Assembly (NCBI GenBank): GCA_964482205.1
Contig: CAYZWI010000014.1
Coordinates: 33,430-97,429, forward strand
DNA from: JAZDGX01 sp964482205
GTDB lineage: Bacteria; Eisenbacteria; RBG-16-71-46; CAIMUX01; WJJG01
Reading direction: 5' to 3'
Length of the DNA stretch: 64,000 bases
The position numbers and the translations under genes are program-made. The notes under the pieces were generated by a model that saw nothing but the letters and a program-made list of their open reading frames with translations, did no database searches and had not been told where the DNA came from. This document shows positions 9,189-19,508 of this stretch, piece by piece; within the stretch, counting starts at the first letter, position 1; the number at the start of each line of letters is the position of its first letter.

Positions 9189-11543
9189 ATGGCGCAGGCC
9201 GACCTCGGGTTCCTCATCGTTCCAGGGCTGATCTGGTGGATTGCGCTCGCGGCCGCGGTGGCTGCCGGGGTGTGGGCGTATTGGCGCCTGCCCGCTCCCT
9301 TGAACCGCTTCGAGCGCGTCGTTCTGCACACGCTGCGAATCGCCGCGCTCGTCGTTCTGCTCCTTCTCATGATCGAGCCGTTGCTCACGTTGCGCGGCGG
9401 CGATTCGGGCCGCCCGCGCCTCGCCGTTCTCGTCGACCGCTCTTCGAGCATGTCGCTGCCCGCGCACGGCGAGCAAACGCGCGCACAGCAAGCGGCCCGC
9501 ACCTTGCAGGCGATCGAAGAACAACTGGGCGGGCGTTTCGCGATCGATGTCTACGGATTCGCCGGCGACATCGAGCGACGGCGCGACGAAGAGCAGGGCC
9601 TTCCCTGGCGGCCTTTGGGCGCGACGGCGATGGGAGACGCGCTCGAGGAAGTCGTCCTGCGCCAAGGGGAAGGATCTCTCGGCGCCATCGTGCTCTTGAG
9701 CGACGGCATCCACACTTCCGGAAAGGATCCCTTGCGGATTGCGCGCAATCTGCCCGTTCCGGTCTATGCCGTGCTTCTCGGCGACACGAGCGCGCTGCCC
9801 GATCTCCAACTGCGTGAAGTCCGCGCCCAACCGTTGGGACATGTAGGCGAACCGGTCGCCTTGCGCGCGTGGTTGCAGAGCGAAGGCCTGGCGGGATGGA
9901 ACGCGGAAGTGTCGCTGCGCGAGCGATCCGGAGAAGGGCTGGGGTTTCCCGGCGCCGAAATCGATCGCCAGACGCTCACGCTCGCGGGCGAGGGCGAGAT
10001 CGAAACGCGGCTCGAGACGGTTCCGCGCCATGCCGGCCTCACCTTGTACGAAGTGACCGCCACGACCGGCGGGGGAGAGAGCGTTTCGGTCAACAACCGG
10101 CGCTTGGTCGCGGTCGATGTGCGCGACAAGCGCACGCGCGTCTTGGTCGTCGAAGGCGAACCCGATTGGGACTTCAGTTTCCTCAAGCGCACCTTCGATG
10201 CCGACACGACCCTTTCCTACACCTATTTCGTGCGCGGCAAAGATGGGCGCTTCCTTGGATACGGCGAGGATGCCCGCCAGGGGTTGCCGAGCGCCCGAAG
10301 TGCGCTGAAGCCCTTCGCGGCGGTGATCGTCGGACGCCTCGGCCCTGCCGATCTCCCCGCCGGATTCGCGAGCGCCTTGCGCGAGCACGTCCTGCAGGGC
10401 GGCGGCGCGCTGTTTCTGGGAGCGCCGCTGCGCGAGGGGGCCGACAAGTGGGCCGAGCAAGGATGGGGCGATCTCTTGCCCGTTTCCGTCGCGCCGCAAC
10501 GCCGATGGGGCTATCTCGCCTCCGCCTGCTCGCCGACTTTCCAGGGATTGACCCATGAAGTGGGCGCTCTCGCCGACAGTCCGGGCGAGAGCGAGCGGAT
10601 CTGGCGTTCGTTTCCGCCGCTCTGGATTCAGGAAGGGGAGTACCGCACGGCGGCGGGCGCGACGGTGCTTTTCACGGGGCGCGCAGCGCATCCCGAGCGG
10701 GATGTGCCGCTCGTGGCGATCGCGTCCGCGGGCGCGGGCAGGATCGCGACCGTGAGCGCGCGCGGATTCTGGCGCTGGGATTTCGTGATGCGTTCGCAGG
10801 AGAGCGAGGTTCGCGCGGCGCGCGAATTCTGGATGCGGCTCGCGCGCTGGCTCACCGAACCCTCGGAACAGGAGCATCTGGCGGTCCATCCGGTGCGGCC
10901 GGTCTTTCAGGACAGCGAGCCGGTCGGTTTCAGCGCGCGTTTGCTGGACGATTCCTTCCAGCCCATCGCCACCGCGCGGGTGGAGCTCACGATTGAATCG
11001 GAGGCGCGGGGGATGGCCTCGGACTCTTCCGCCTCGGCGGCCGGAATTCCGGAGGCCGTCCCAAGCTCTCCGCCTTCTGCGCCGCAGGCCGTCGGGGAGG
11101 GGCGAACGGCAACCGGCCGGATCGCGGAGCGGACGCCCGTGCGCATGAGCCTTTTCCCGGAGGGCGCGGCCGGGCGCTATGCCGGGACGCTCGCGCCGCT
11201 GCCGCCGGGAGCCTATCGCTATGCCGCCGAGGCCCGCGACGCGGGGGACCTCGGTGCTCGCCGTTGGACGGCGGAGGGGCGCTTCTGGGTGGAAGAGATG
11301 GGCCCCGAATTCTATCGTTTGTCGAGCTCTTCGCGGCTGCTGGAACGGCTGGCGGAATCGTCCGGAGGCGCGTATCGGAACGCGGCGCAGGTGGACGAGC
11401 TTTTGAGCGCGATCCCCGAAGGCTACCGTCGCACGCCGGTTGTGAAGCAGGCGGAAATCTGGAATCATTGGGCGGTGTTCGCTTTCCTGGCGGCGGTGCT
11501 TTCGCTGGAGTGGATCTGGCGCCGCCGGCGCGGGCTTGCGTGA
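9189..11543 (+). CDS. VWA-domain membrane protein with glutamine-amidotransferase-like region
   Basis: 784 residues. Two membrane helices at the N-terminus (about 8-31 and 48-67) are followed by a von Willebrand A domain whose metal site reads DRSSSMS (Asp83-Ser89), with a later TAMGDAL and LLSDGIHTSG giving the remaining MIDAS residues. Residues ~310-430 form a Rossmann-like region (RVLVVEGEPDWDFSFLKR ... GGGALFLGAPL) typical of the amidotransferase-like domain that follows VWA in this family. The C-terminus has one more membrane helix and a basic tail (WRRRRGLA). Proteins of this build lie beside MoxR/Bat genes in many bacteria, but no MoxR ATPase is present here. The likely site is the inner membrane with the VWA domain outside. 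Function unknown. Confidence 0.82.
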   Translation: MAQADLGFLIVPGLIWWIALAAAVAAGVWAYWRLPAPLNRFERVVLHTLRIAALVVLLLLMIEPLLTLRGGDSGRPRLAVLVDRSSSMSLPAHGEQTRAQQAARTLQAIEEQLGGRFAIDVYGFAGDIERRRDEEQGLPWRPLGATAMGDALEEVVLRQGEGSLGAIVLLSDGIHTSGKDPLRIARNLPVPVYAVLLGDTSALPDLQLREVRAQPLGHVGEPVALRAWLQSEGLAGWNAEVSLRERSGEGLGFPGAEIDRQTLTLAGEGEIETRLETVPRHAGLTLYEVTATTGGGESVSVNNRRLVAVDVRDKRTRVLVVEGEPDWDFSFLKRTFDADTTLSYTYFVRGKDGRFLGYGEDARQGLPSARSALKPFAAVIVGRLGPADLPAGFASALREHVLQGGGALFLGAPLREGADKWAEQGWGDLLPVSVAPQRRWGYLASACSPTFQGLTHEVGALADSPGESERIWRSFPPLWIQEGEYRTAAGATVLFTGRAAHPERDVPLVAIASAGAGRIATVSARGFWRWDFVMRSQESEVRAAREFWMRLARWLTEPSEQEHLAVHPVRPVFQDSEPVGFSARLLDDSFQPIATARVELTIESEARGMASDSSASAAGIPEAVPSSPPSAPQAVGEGRTATGRIAERTPVRMSLFPEGAAGRYAGTLAPLPPGAYRYAAEARDAGDLGARRWTAEGRFWVEEMGPEFYRLSSSSRLLERLAESSGGAYRNAAQVDELLSAIPEGYRRTPVVKQAEIWNHWAVFAFLAAVLSLEWIWRRRRGLA

Positions 11544-11601
11544 CGGCCGCTCTGCGGCGACGGGCGAACCGATCGAGAGAAGAACGGGGAGGGTGAAGAC
11601 C

Positions 11602-12321
11602 ATGATGAGAAGGGACGCGCATCTTGCGTGGACCGTGCGTGCGGCGGCGATCTCGATCGTATCCCTGCTCGTTCTCTCGAGCTTCGGATGCGGAGGCCAG
11701 GCCCAGAACTCCTCGGGCAACGGCCGCAATGCCGAAGGGACGGTCGTCACCGAGACGGCCGCGGAGCAGCCGGCCGCCCACGAGGCGGCTCCGGGCGCTC
11801 AAACGCCATCCGTTCCCGCCAAGACCGAGGCGGCCAAGAAGCCCGTCTTTCCCTGGGCGGGCGAAGCGAACCTCCCCGAACTACCGCCGGTATCGAAGCG
11901 GATTCCGCTCCCGGAACTCGCCATGCGCGACATGAGCGGGCGGGACATCACACGCGAGGATTATCGCGGCAAAGTCGTGCTTCTCAATTTCTGGGCGACC
12001 TGGTGCGGACCCTGCCGGATGGAAATCCCCACCCTGGTCAAGCTCCACGACGGATACGCGGCCTACGGACTGCGGATCATCGCGCCTTCCATCGACCGCA
12101 ATGGGCTGGCCGCGGTGAAGCCTTTCCTCGACAAGAATCCGCAGATCAAGTACCCAGTCGTGCCGAACGGCATCCCCGCAGCTCAGGCCTTCGGCGGCAT
12201 TCAGAGCATCCCCACTTCGTTCCTGATCGACCGCCAGGGGCGGGTGGTCACGCGTTTCATGGGGCTCGTGCAGGAGCAGGTGCTCGAAGGCTATGTGAAA
12301 GCGGCCTTGCTGGAGAGCTAA
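11602..12321 (+). CDS. TlpA-like thiol-disulfide oxidoreductase lipoprotein
   Basis: 239 residues from ATG 11602 (GGGGAGGG upstream); a GTG at 11593 sits too close to that site. A signal peptide with lipobox SFGC puts the lipid-bearing Cys at residue 30. A Pro/Ala-rich linker (~35-90) leads to a TlpA/ResA thioredoxin fold with active site WCGPC in NFWATWCGPCRMEIP and the cis-Pro segment SIPTSFLIDRQG. Such proteins reduce or isomerise disulfides outside the inner membrane, often during cytochrome c maturation. No cytochrome genes are nearby, so the substrate is unknown. It converges with yggS, the two stop codons being 4 nt apart. Confidence 0.88.
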   Translation: MMRRDAHLAWTVRAAAISIVSLLVLSSFGCGGQAQNSSGNGRNAEGTVVTETAAEQPAAHEAAPGAQTPSVPAKTEAAKKPVFPWAGEANLPELPPVSKRIPLPELAMRDMSGRDITREDYRGKVVLLNFWATWCGPCRMEIPTLVKLHDGYAAYGLRIIAPSIDRNGLAAVKPFLDKNPQIKYPVVPNGIPAAQAFGGIQSIPTSFLIDRQGRVVTRFMGLVQEQVLEGYVKAALLES

Positions 12322-12325
12322 TCGC

Positions 12326-13018
12326 TCAACCCGTTCGCGTTCCGAAGATCGCGGTTCCGATGCGGAGAATCGTCGCTCCCTCCTGGATGGCGATCGCGAA
12401 GTCGCCCGACATTCCCATCGACAATTCGGTCAGCGAAGATCCGGGCCGTTCGCGCGTGCGTTCGCGCTCGAGCGCTTCGCGCAAGCGGCGAAAGGCGAGG
12501 CGGACGGCATGATCGTCGCCGGTCAGCGGGCCGATGGTCATCAGTCCGCGGACGGAGATCTCCGGCAGCAGCGCGATCCGGTCGAGCAGGCGCGGCAGGT
12601 CCGCGGGCGCGACCCCGGACTTGCTCGCCTCGCCGCTCATGTTCACCTGCACGAGCACCGGTTGCGGAGCGGCGGGCGGGACGCGGGCGGCGATCTTCTC
12701 GGCCAACTCGATGCGGTCGAGCGAGTGCACGAGCGCCGCGAGAGGAACCACTTGGCGCACCTTGTTCGTCTGCAGGTGTCCGACGAAATGCCACTCGAGG
12801 TCGAGGCCGGCGAGGGCGGCGGCTTTCGCCGCCAGATCCTGGGCGCGGTTTTCTCCGAAGAGCCGTTGTCCCGCGGCGCGCGCCTCGCGAATGCGTTCGG
12901 GATCCACCGTCTTCGATATGGCCACCAGGCGGATGCCGGCAGGATTTCGTCCGGCCGATCGGGCGGTGTGTCGGATCTCTTCGACGAGGCGGGAGAGATT
13001 GTCGGCGATCGTGCCCAT
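12326..13018 (-). CDS. yggS: YggS/PROSC-family pyridoxal-phosphate homeostasis protein
   Basis: 230 residues from ATG 13018. A single alanine-racemase-like TIM barrel binds PLP through Lys36 in LVAISKTVDPER, the same numbering as the E. coli protein. Other family motifs are present: LFGENRAQDL, WHFVGHLQTNK, VQVNMSGEASKSG, GLMTIGP and LSMGMSGDFAIAI. The protein carries PLP and buffers its level rather than catalysing a reaction; loss disturbs amino-acid pools. Its start faces lysS across 285 nt in which I see no clear promoter. A much longer open frame runs through it, but homology begins only at this ATG. Confidence 0.95.
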   Translation of the reverse strand: MGTIADNLSRLVEEIRHTARSAGRNPAGIRLVAISKTVDPERIREARAAGQRLFGENRAQDLAAKAAALAGLDLEWHFVGHLQTNKVRQVVPLAALVHSLDRIELAEKIAARVPPAAPQPVLVQVNMSGEASKSGVAPADLPRLLDRIALLPEISVRGLMTIGPLTGDDHAVRLAFRRLREALERERTRERPGSSLTELSMGMSGDFAIAIQEGATILRIGTAIFGTRTG

Positions 13019-13303
13019 TCGCCTTCCGTGCGCATCTCGCGCGCCACGCGGCAAGCCGGATTGCGTGCCGCCGCGGCAGCATAGCACGCGCGCGAAAGGC
13101 AAGCACCGGCGCGACGGAAGGCAAGCGCCGGGACGCGACGGAAGGCGCCCAGCGCGCGAGACGGGCCATGCCGCCCGAAGAACCGGGCGGGGCACGATTG
13201 AACGAAACCGCCGCGCCGGATACAATTGCGCCCGGTTCCGAACCATGCAGGCGAGCGTTCCGGCGCGGCCTTCGCGGGCGGCGCTGTCAGGAGGTATCGC
13301 ACG

Positions 13304-14929
13304 GTGTCGCAGACGACCGATCCGACGGCTGTCCGTGCCGAGAAATTGCGCGCCATTCGCGACCTGGGCATCGATCCCTACCCGCACACCTTTCGCCGCA
13401 CGCATTCGGCGCGCGAGGCTCTGGAGAAATTCGAGCAACTCGAAGAGCGGGAGACCCTCCTTCTCGCGGGACGCCTGCGCTCGATCCGGCCGATGGGCAA
13501 GGCCGCCTTCGCGCACATCGAAGACGCAGCGGCGGCCATTCAGATCTATCTGCGCCGGGATGTGATGGGCGAGGAGGCGTACCGGCTGGTGCCCTTGCTC
13601 GATCTGGGCGATCTGATCGGCGTCGAAGGCAAGCTCTTTCGCACCCGCATGGGCGAGATCTCGCTGCGCGTCGAACGGCTGGTGTTGCTCGCCAAGGCGC
13701 TGAAGCCCATGCCCGTCGTCAAGGAGAAGGAAGGGAGGATCTTCGACGCCTTCTCGGATCGCGAAATGCGCTACCGCCGCCGCGATCTCGACCTCATGGT
13801 GAACGCGGAGGTGCGCGATCTCTTTCGCAAGCGGGCGGCCGTGATCCGCGCATTGCGGAGCTACCTGGATGAGCGCGGCTTCCTGGAAGTCGAAACCCCG
13901 GTGCTGCAGGCGATCTACGGCGGCGCGGCCGCGCGACCCTTCCGCACGCATCATCACGCCCTCGACATGGACCTGTATCTGCGCATCGCCGAGGAACTGC
14001 CGTTGAAGAAGCTGCTCGTGGGCGGGCTCGAGCGGGTGTACGAGATCGGCCGCGTCTTCCGCAACGAAGGGGTCGACCGGCATCACAATCCCGAATTCAC
14101 GCTGCTCGAGTTCTATTGGGCCTACGCGGACTACACCGACGCGATGGATCTCGTGGAGGACATGCTGCGGGCAACCGCGCAAGCGGTGACCGGCGGCCTG
14201 GCCGTCGCCAGGAGGATCGCGGAGCCGGATGTGGAATCGGGTGAGCAGGCAGGCGACCGAGCGGGCGAGCGAGCCGGCGAGGAGTTGCTCGTCGATTTTT
14301 CGCGGCCCTTCGCGCGCAAGACGATGCTCGAGCTCATTCGCGAAGAAACCGGCGCGGATGTGCTCGGCATGCCGGTGGAAAAGCTGGCTGCGCTCGGAGA
14401 GCGCTTCGGGGCCAGCCTGCCGCAAAGCGCGCGCGCGGGCCAATGGATCGAGAAGATCTTCGATGCCGCGGTGGCGCCGAAGCTCGTGCAGCCCACTTTC
14501 GTGATCGATCACCCGAAGGCCATCTCGCCGCTCGCCAAGTCGCATCGCCGCGATCGGGAGAATCTCGTCGAGCGCTTCGAGCTCTTCATTCTGGGAAACG
14601 AATACGCGAACGCCTTCTCGGAGCTCAACGATCCCGAGGAGCAGCGGCGCCGATTTGAAGATCAGCGCGCGTTGCGCGAGGCGGGAGACCTCGAGGCCCA
14701 TCCGCTGGACGAGGAATTCCTGCAGGCGCTCGAGCAAGGCATGCCGCCTGCGGCGGGAGTCGGCATCGGAGTGGACCGGCTGGTCATGTTGCTGACGGGC
14801 GCCGAGGCGATCAAGGACGTGCTTCTCTTTCCGCACATGCGCCCGCTCGAGGGAACGCGGGACGAGGCCAGCGCGCTGGATGAAGAGAGCGCGCCTGCGG
14901 GCGCGGGCGGCGATGAGGGCGCGGGATGA
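13304..14929 (+). CDS. lysS: Lysyl-tRNA synthetase, class II
   Basis: Charges tRNA-Lys with lysine. I use GTG 13304 because CAGGAGGTA lies nine bases upstream; this gives 541 residues, whereas the ATG at 13226 would add 26 residues unlike the family. The N-terminal OB fold (~55-140, from LLLAGRLRSIRPMGKAAF) binds the anticodon. The catalytic core shows class II motif 2 (RNEGVDRHHNPEFTLLEFYW) and motif 3 (GIGVDRLVMLLTGAEAIKDV). A short Glu/Gly/Ala-rich insertion (about 305-325) and an acidic C-terminal tail are lineage-specific extras. Its stop overlaps the start of the next gene (ATGA), so the sigma-54 activator is translationally coupled to it. Confidence 0.96.
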   Translation: MSQTTDPTAVRAEKLRAIRDLGIDPYPHTFRRTHSAREALEKFEQLEERETLLLAGRLRSIRPMGKAAFAHIEDAAAAIQIYLRRDVMGEEAYRLVPLLDLGDLIGVEGKLFRTRMGEISLRVERLVLLAKALKPMPVVKEKEGRIFDAFSDREMRYRRRDLDLMVNAEVRDLFRKRAAVIRALRSYLDERGFLEVETPVLQAIYGGAAARPFRTHHHALDMDLYLRIAEELPLKKLLVGGLERVYEIGRVFRNEGVDRHHNPEFTLLEFYWAYADYTDAMDLVEDMLRATAQAVTGGLAVARRIAEPDVESGEQAGDRAGERAGEELLVDFSRPFARKTMLELIREETGADVLGMPVEKLAALGERFGASLPQSARAGQWIEKIFDAAVAPKLVQPTFVIDHPKAISPLAKSHRRDRENLVERFELFILGNEYANAFSELNDPEEQRRRFEDQRALREAGDLEAHPLDEEFLQALEQGMPPAAGVGIGVDRLVMLLTGAEAIKDVLLFPHMRPLEGTRDEASALDEESAPAGAGGDEGAG

Positions 14930-15963
14930 GCGCGCCTGGAGACGGCGAGGCGCGAGGTGAGACCGTGAAGGACGAGGTCGCGTATCCGGCCGAGGAAGTG
15001 ATTGCCGCTTCCCCGGCGATGCTGCGCCTGCTGAAGCTCGTCCAGCGGATCGCTCCCACCGAGAGCAACATCCTGCTCACCGGCGAGAGCGGAACGGGCA
15101 AGGAACGCATCGCCCGGCTGATCCACGATCAGAGCCGGCGCAGTCGCGGGGCCTTCGTGGCGGTCAACATGGCCGCGATTCCCGACACGCTCATCGAGAC
15201 CGAGCTCTTCGGCCACACGCGCGGGGCGTTCACCGACGCCAAGCGCGCCAAACGCGGCTTCTTCGAGCTCGCCGACCGCGGCACGCTCTTCCTCGACGAA
15301 ATCGCCGACATGTCGGCGGCGGTGCAGAGCAAGCTCCTGCGCGTTCTGCAGGATCGCATCGTCCAGCCCGTCGGTTCGGAGACGGCCCTCAAGGTCGACA
15401 CGCGCGTGATCGCCGCCACCAACCGCGATCTGCGCGAGGAGATCCGCGAGAAGCGCTTCCGCGAGGATCTCTTCTATCGCCTGAATGTCTTTCGCCTGCA
15501 CATTCCGCCGCTGCGCGAGCGCAAGGAGGACATCCCGCACCTCGCCCAGTACTTCCTGGAACGCATCGCGCGCCGCCTGGACAAACGCGTGACGAAGATC
15601 AGCGAGCAGGCCTGGGCGAGGCTCCTCAACTACGACTATCCGGGCAATGTGCGCGAGCTGGAGAACACGATCGAGAGAGCCGCGATCCTCGCGGACGACG
15701 GAGCAGAGATCAAAGTCTGGGATCTTCCTCCCGAGCTCACCGAACGCGCCATCGCTTCCTTGCCTGAGCATCGCGAAGAGGGCGGAAAGGGCGGCGCGAG
15801 CGGGTATCCTGCGAGCTATAGCCTGGAGCAGGTCGAAGCGCTCCACATTCGCCGGGTGATCGAGGACTCGGAGGGAAACCTGAGCCGGGCAGCCCGCACT
15901 CTCGGCATTTCGCGAACCACGCTTTGGCGGAAGCTGAAGAAGTACGGCATCGAAGGTTCATAG
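14926..15963 (+). CDS. Sigma-54-interacting AAA+ transcription activator without a receiver domain
   Basis: 345 residues. After a ~25-residue lead, the AAA+ domain carries Walker A GESGTGKE (53-60), the sigma-54 contact loop as GAFTDA (100-105; the canonical loop is GAFTGA), Walker B LFLDEI (121-126) and FYRLNVFRLHIPPLRER. The C-terminus is a Fis-type helix-turn-helix (NLSRAARTLGISRTTLWRKL). With no receiver or GAF domain, activity must be set by a partner or by level, as in PspF. It overlaps lysS by 4 nt and lies just upstream of a -24/-12 promoter in front of dnaK, so autonomous control of the dnaK operon is an attractive inference. Confidence 0.92.
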   Translation: MSAPGDGEARGETVKDEVAYPAEEVIAASPAMLRLLKLVQRIAPTESNILLTGESGTGKERIARLIHDQSRRSRGAFVAVNMAAIPDTLIETELFGHTRGAFTDAKRAKRGFFELADRGTLFLDEIADMSAAVQSKLLRVLQDRIVQPVGSETALKVDTRVIAATNRDLREEIREKRFREDLFYRLNVFRLHIPPLRERKEDIPHLAQYFLERIARRLDKRVTKISEQAWARLLNYDYPGNVRELENTIERAAILADDGAEIKVWDLPPELTERAIASLPEHREEGGKGGASGYPASYSLEQVEALHIRRVIEDSEGNLSRAARTLGISRTTLWRKLKKYGIEGS

Positions 15964-15985
15964 AAGATCCGCTCCAAGGTTCATA
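15953..15985 (+). repeat. Direct repeat, candidate activator-binding (UAS) sites
   Basis: The 10-mer AAGGTTCATA occurs at 15953-15962 and 15976-15985, 23 bp centre to centre (about two helical turns), each followed by an A-rich tract. The first copy overlaps the end of the activator gene. The pair lies about 145-175 bp upstream of the dnaK -24/-12 promoter, the usual distance for enhancer sites of sigma-54 activators. The binding role is inferred from position only. Confidence 0.4.
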
Positions 15986-16128
15986 AAGAAACCCCAATTC
16001 TGTTTCAAAATGTAACCCTCGTAGTGAAGACCACCCAGGCCTCGCCGGCAGGCTTTTCTTCGATTCGATAAGTCATTTTACTGCAAGCTCTTAGTGGCCA
16101 TCTCCCTGGACCTTCCTTCTCGCCCGCC

Positions 16129-16144
16129 TGGCACATGGATTGCT
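16129..16144 (+). promoter_or_regulatory. Sigma-54 (-24/-12) promoter of the dnaK operon
   Basis: TGGCAC-ATGGA-TTGCT matches the sigma-54 consensus TGGCAC-N5-TTGCW at every defined base, with the required GG-N10-GC spacing (GG 16130-16131, GC 16142-16143). Transcription would begin about 12 nt past the GC, near 16155, leaving a leader of roughly 108 nt before dnaK. No equally good sigma-70 promoter or CIRCE-type inverted repeat was seen between 15964 and 16262. Confidence 0.75.
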
Positions 16145-16262
16145 GAGATCGGTGGATACGCGCTCGTATTGCGAGAGCCGGGCGCATCCGAGCCGGGCAG
16201 CACGCGAGGCGGAGACAGGAGCGCATTCGCCCCACGGGGCTCGAAAAGGAGAGGACCAGGCC

Positions 16263-18236
<1,974 letters not shown>

Positions 18237-18249
18237 TCCTCGACGGAGC

Positions 18250-18280
18250 CGGGCGCGGGTTCGACCGCTGCCCGCGCCCG
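18250..18280 (+). other. Strong intercistronic hairpin between dnaK and the DUF1844 gene
   Basis: CGGGCGCGGG (18250-18259) and CCCGCGCCCG (18271-18280) form a perfect 10-bp GC stem with an 11-nt loop. No T-run follows, so it need not terminate transcription. It could partially attenuate read-through or shield the 3' end of dnaK mRNA, letting dnaK accumulate above the downstream genes. Confidence 0.5.
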
Positions 18281-18299
18281 AACGGAAGGAATCTGTTGC

Positions 18300-18743
18300 A
18301 TGAGCGAATTCGATCCCTACCTGCGTGAGATCATCATGCAGTACGAGGTGCTGGGGATGATGCTGCTGGGCAAAGTCCCGAGCCGCGACGGCCAAGTGCA
18401 CAAGGATCTGGAGCAAGTGCGCGCTGTGGTCGGGTTGCTGGAGATGCTCGAACGCAAGACGCGCGGCAACTTGAGCGAAGACGAGCAGCGGGAACTGCGC
18501 CGCGTGCTGACGCTGCTGCGCTTGAATTATGTCGAGGAGGCCAACCGTTCGAAGAGCGCGCCCCAGGCGGAGACCGAGACGGACGCGCGGCAAACGGAGG
18601 CGAACACGCCGGCGGAGGCCGGCGCGCAAGCGGGCGGGAGCGCACAGGCGGGCGCCGGCGCAGATGCGAGCGCACAGGCGGAAGAGAGCAAGCAGGCGGA
18701 TGCGGGCACGCCGGAAGCGCATTCCAAGCACGATGCTCAGTGA
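18300..18743 (+). CDS. DUF1844 family protein
   Basis: 147 residues. The first ~80 fit DUF1844: MQYEVLGMMLLGKVPSRDG, then LLEMLERKTRGNLSEDEQ and LLRLNYVEEANRS; the KT(K/R)GNL turn is the family signature. The remainder is a low-complexity Ala/Glu/Gln/Gly tail. The family is small and helical with no established function; in many candidate phyla and delta-proteobacteria it lies near core housekeeping genes. Here it separates dnaK from grpE on the same strand, which hints at a proteostasis role, though that is inference from position alone. Confidence 0.8.
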   Translation: MSEFDPYLREIIMQYEVLGMMLLGKVPSRDGQVHKDLEQVRAVVGLLEMLERKTRGNLSEDEQRELRRVLTLLRLNYVEEANRSKSAPQAETETDARQTEANTPAEAGAQAGGSAQAGAGADASAQAEESKQADAGTPEAHSKHDAQ

Positions 18744-18771
18744 CCAGTGACCGGACGCGCGAGGAGCGAGG

Positions 18772-19443
18772 ATGATGTTGAGAAGGTCGGGCGCAGGAGA
18801 GCGGAAACAGGGAGCCAAGTCCCCCGAACCCGATTCGAAAGAGGAGAAGCGGCCGAATTCGCCGCCGAGCGAGCCGAATGTGGGGCATTCCCACGCGATT
18901 TCCGATGAGGCCGAGGAATCGAACGAGGAATCGACCTTGGAGCGGACGGACGAATCGACCGCGGAATCGACGAGCCAGCCGGCGGCGGAAACCATTCCGC
19001 TGGAACAGCATCAGCGCTTGTTGGCGGAATTCGACAATTACCGCAAGCGGGTCAATCGCGAGCGGGCCGAGTTGGAATTGCGGGGAGCGGGGAATGTGAT
19101 GACCCGGCTGTTGCCGCTGCTGGACGACTTCGAGCGCGCCCGCGCTTCCCTGGTCGCCGACGCCGTGATCGATCGCCAAGGACTGCTCATTATCGTCGAC
19201 AAGCTTGCCGACAATCTTCGAAAGGAGGGGCTGAGTCAGATCGAGGCCTCTCCGGGAACGGTATTCGATCCGGAAGTACATGAGGCTGTGCTGACAATCC
19301 CGACGGCCAAGTTCCCCGAGGGGTCCGTGGCCGAGGTCCTGGAGAACGGATATCGCTTCGGCGAGCGGCTCCTGAGGCCGGCGAGAGTGGCCGTGGCGCG
19401 TTCTCCAGTACCATCTCCATGTCAGGAGGAGGACACCGGGTGA
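18772..19443 (+). CDS. grpE: GrpE nucleotide-exchange factor
   Basis: 223 residues. GrpE dimers release ADP from DnaK. The first ~75 residues are an acidic Ser/Glu-rich extension, longer than usual. A helical stalk (LEQHQRLLAEFDNYRKRVNRER) and the beta-domain (GTVFDPEVHEAVLTIPTAKFPEGSV, ENGYRFGERLLRPARVAVA) follow. In most GrpE proteins the motif is GY...R.LRPA.V.V, which is matched. Its 3' end overlaps the upstream candidate start (19419) of the next frame but not the start I prefer (19509). It belongs to the dnaK operon. Confidence 0.94.
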   Translation: MMLRRSGAGERKQGAKSPEPDSKEEKRPNSPPSEPNVGHSHAISDEAEESNEESTLERTDESTAESTSQPAAETIPLEQHQRLLAEFDNYRKRVNRERAELELRGAGNVMTRLLPLLDDFERARASLVADAVIDRQGLLIIVDKLADNLRKEGLSQIEASPGTVFDPEVHEAVLTIPTAKFPEGSVAEVLENGYRFGERLLRPARVAVARSPVPSPCQEEDTG

Positions 19444-19508
19444 GGGGCGAGGACCGCCGCTCTCCGGCCGCCGGGACGGGCAGCCCACGGACCAGGGAGC
19501 GGCGATTC

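Noticed and set aside
12326..14836. An 836-residue minus-strand frame reaching across lysS
   Set aside because: Only the last 230 residues are a protein (YggS). The rest is antisense to lysS, which has complete class II synthetase motifs.
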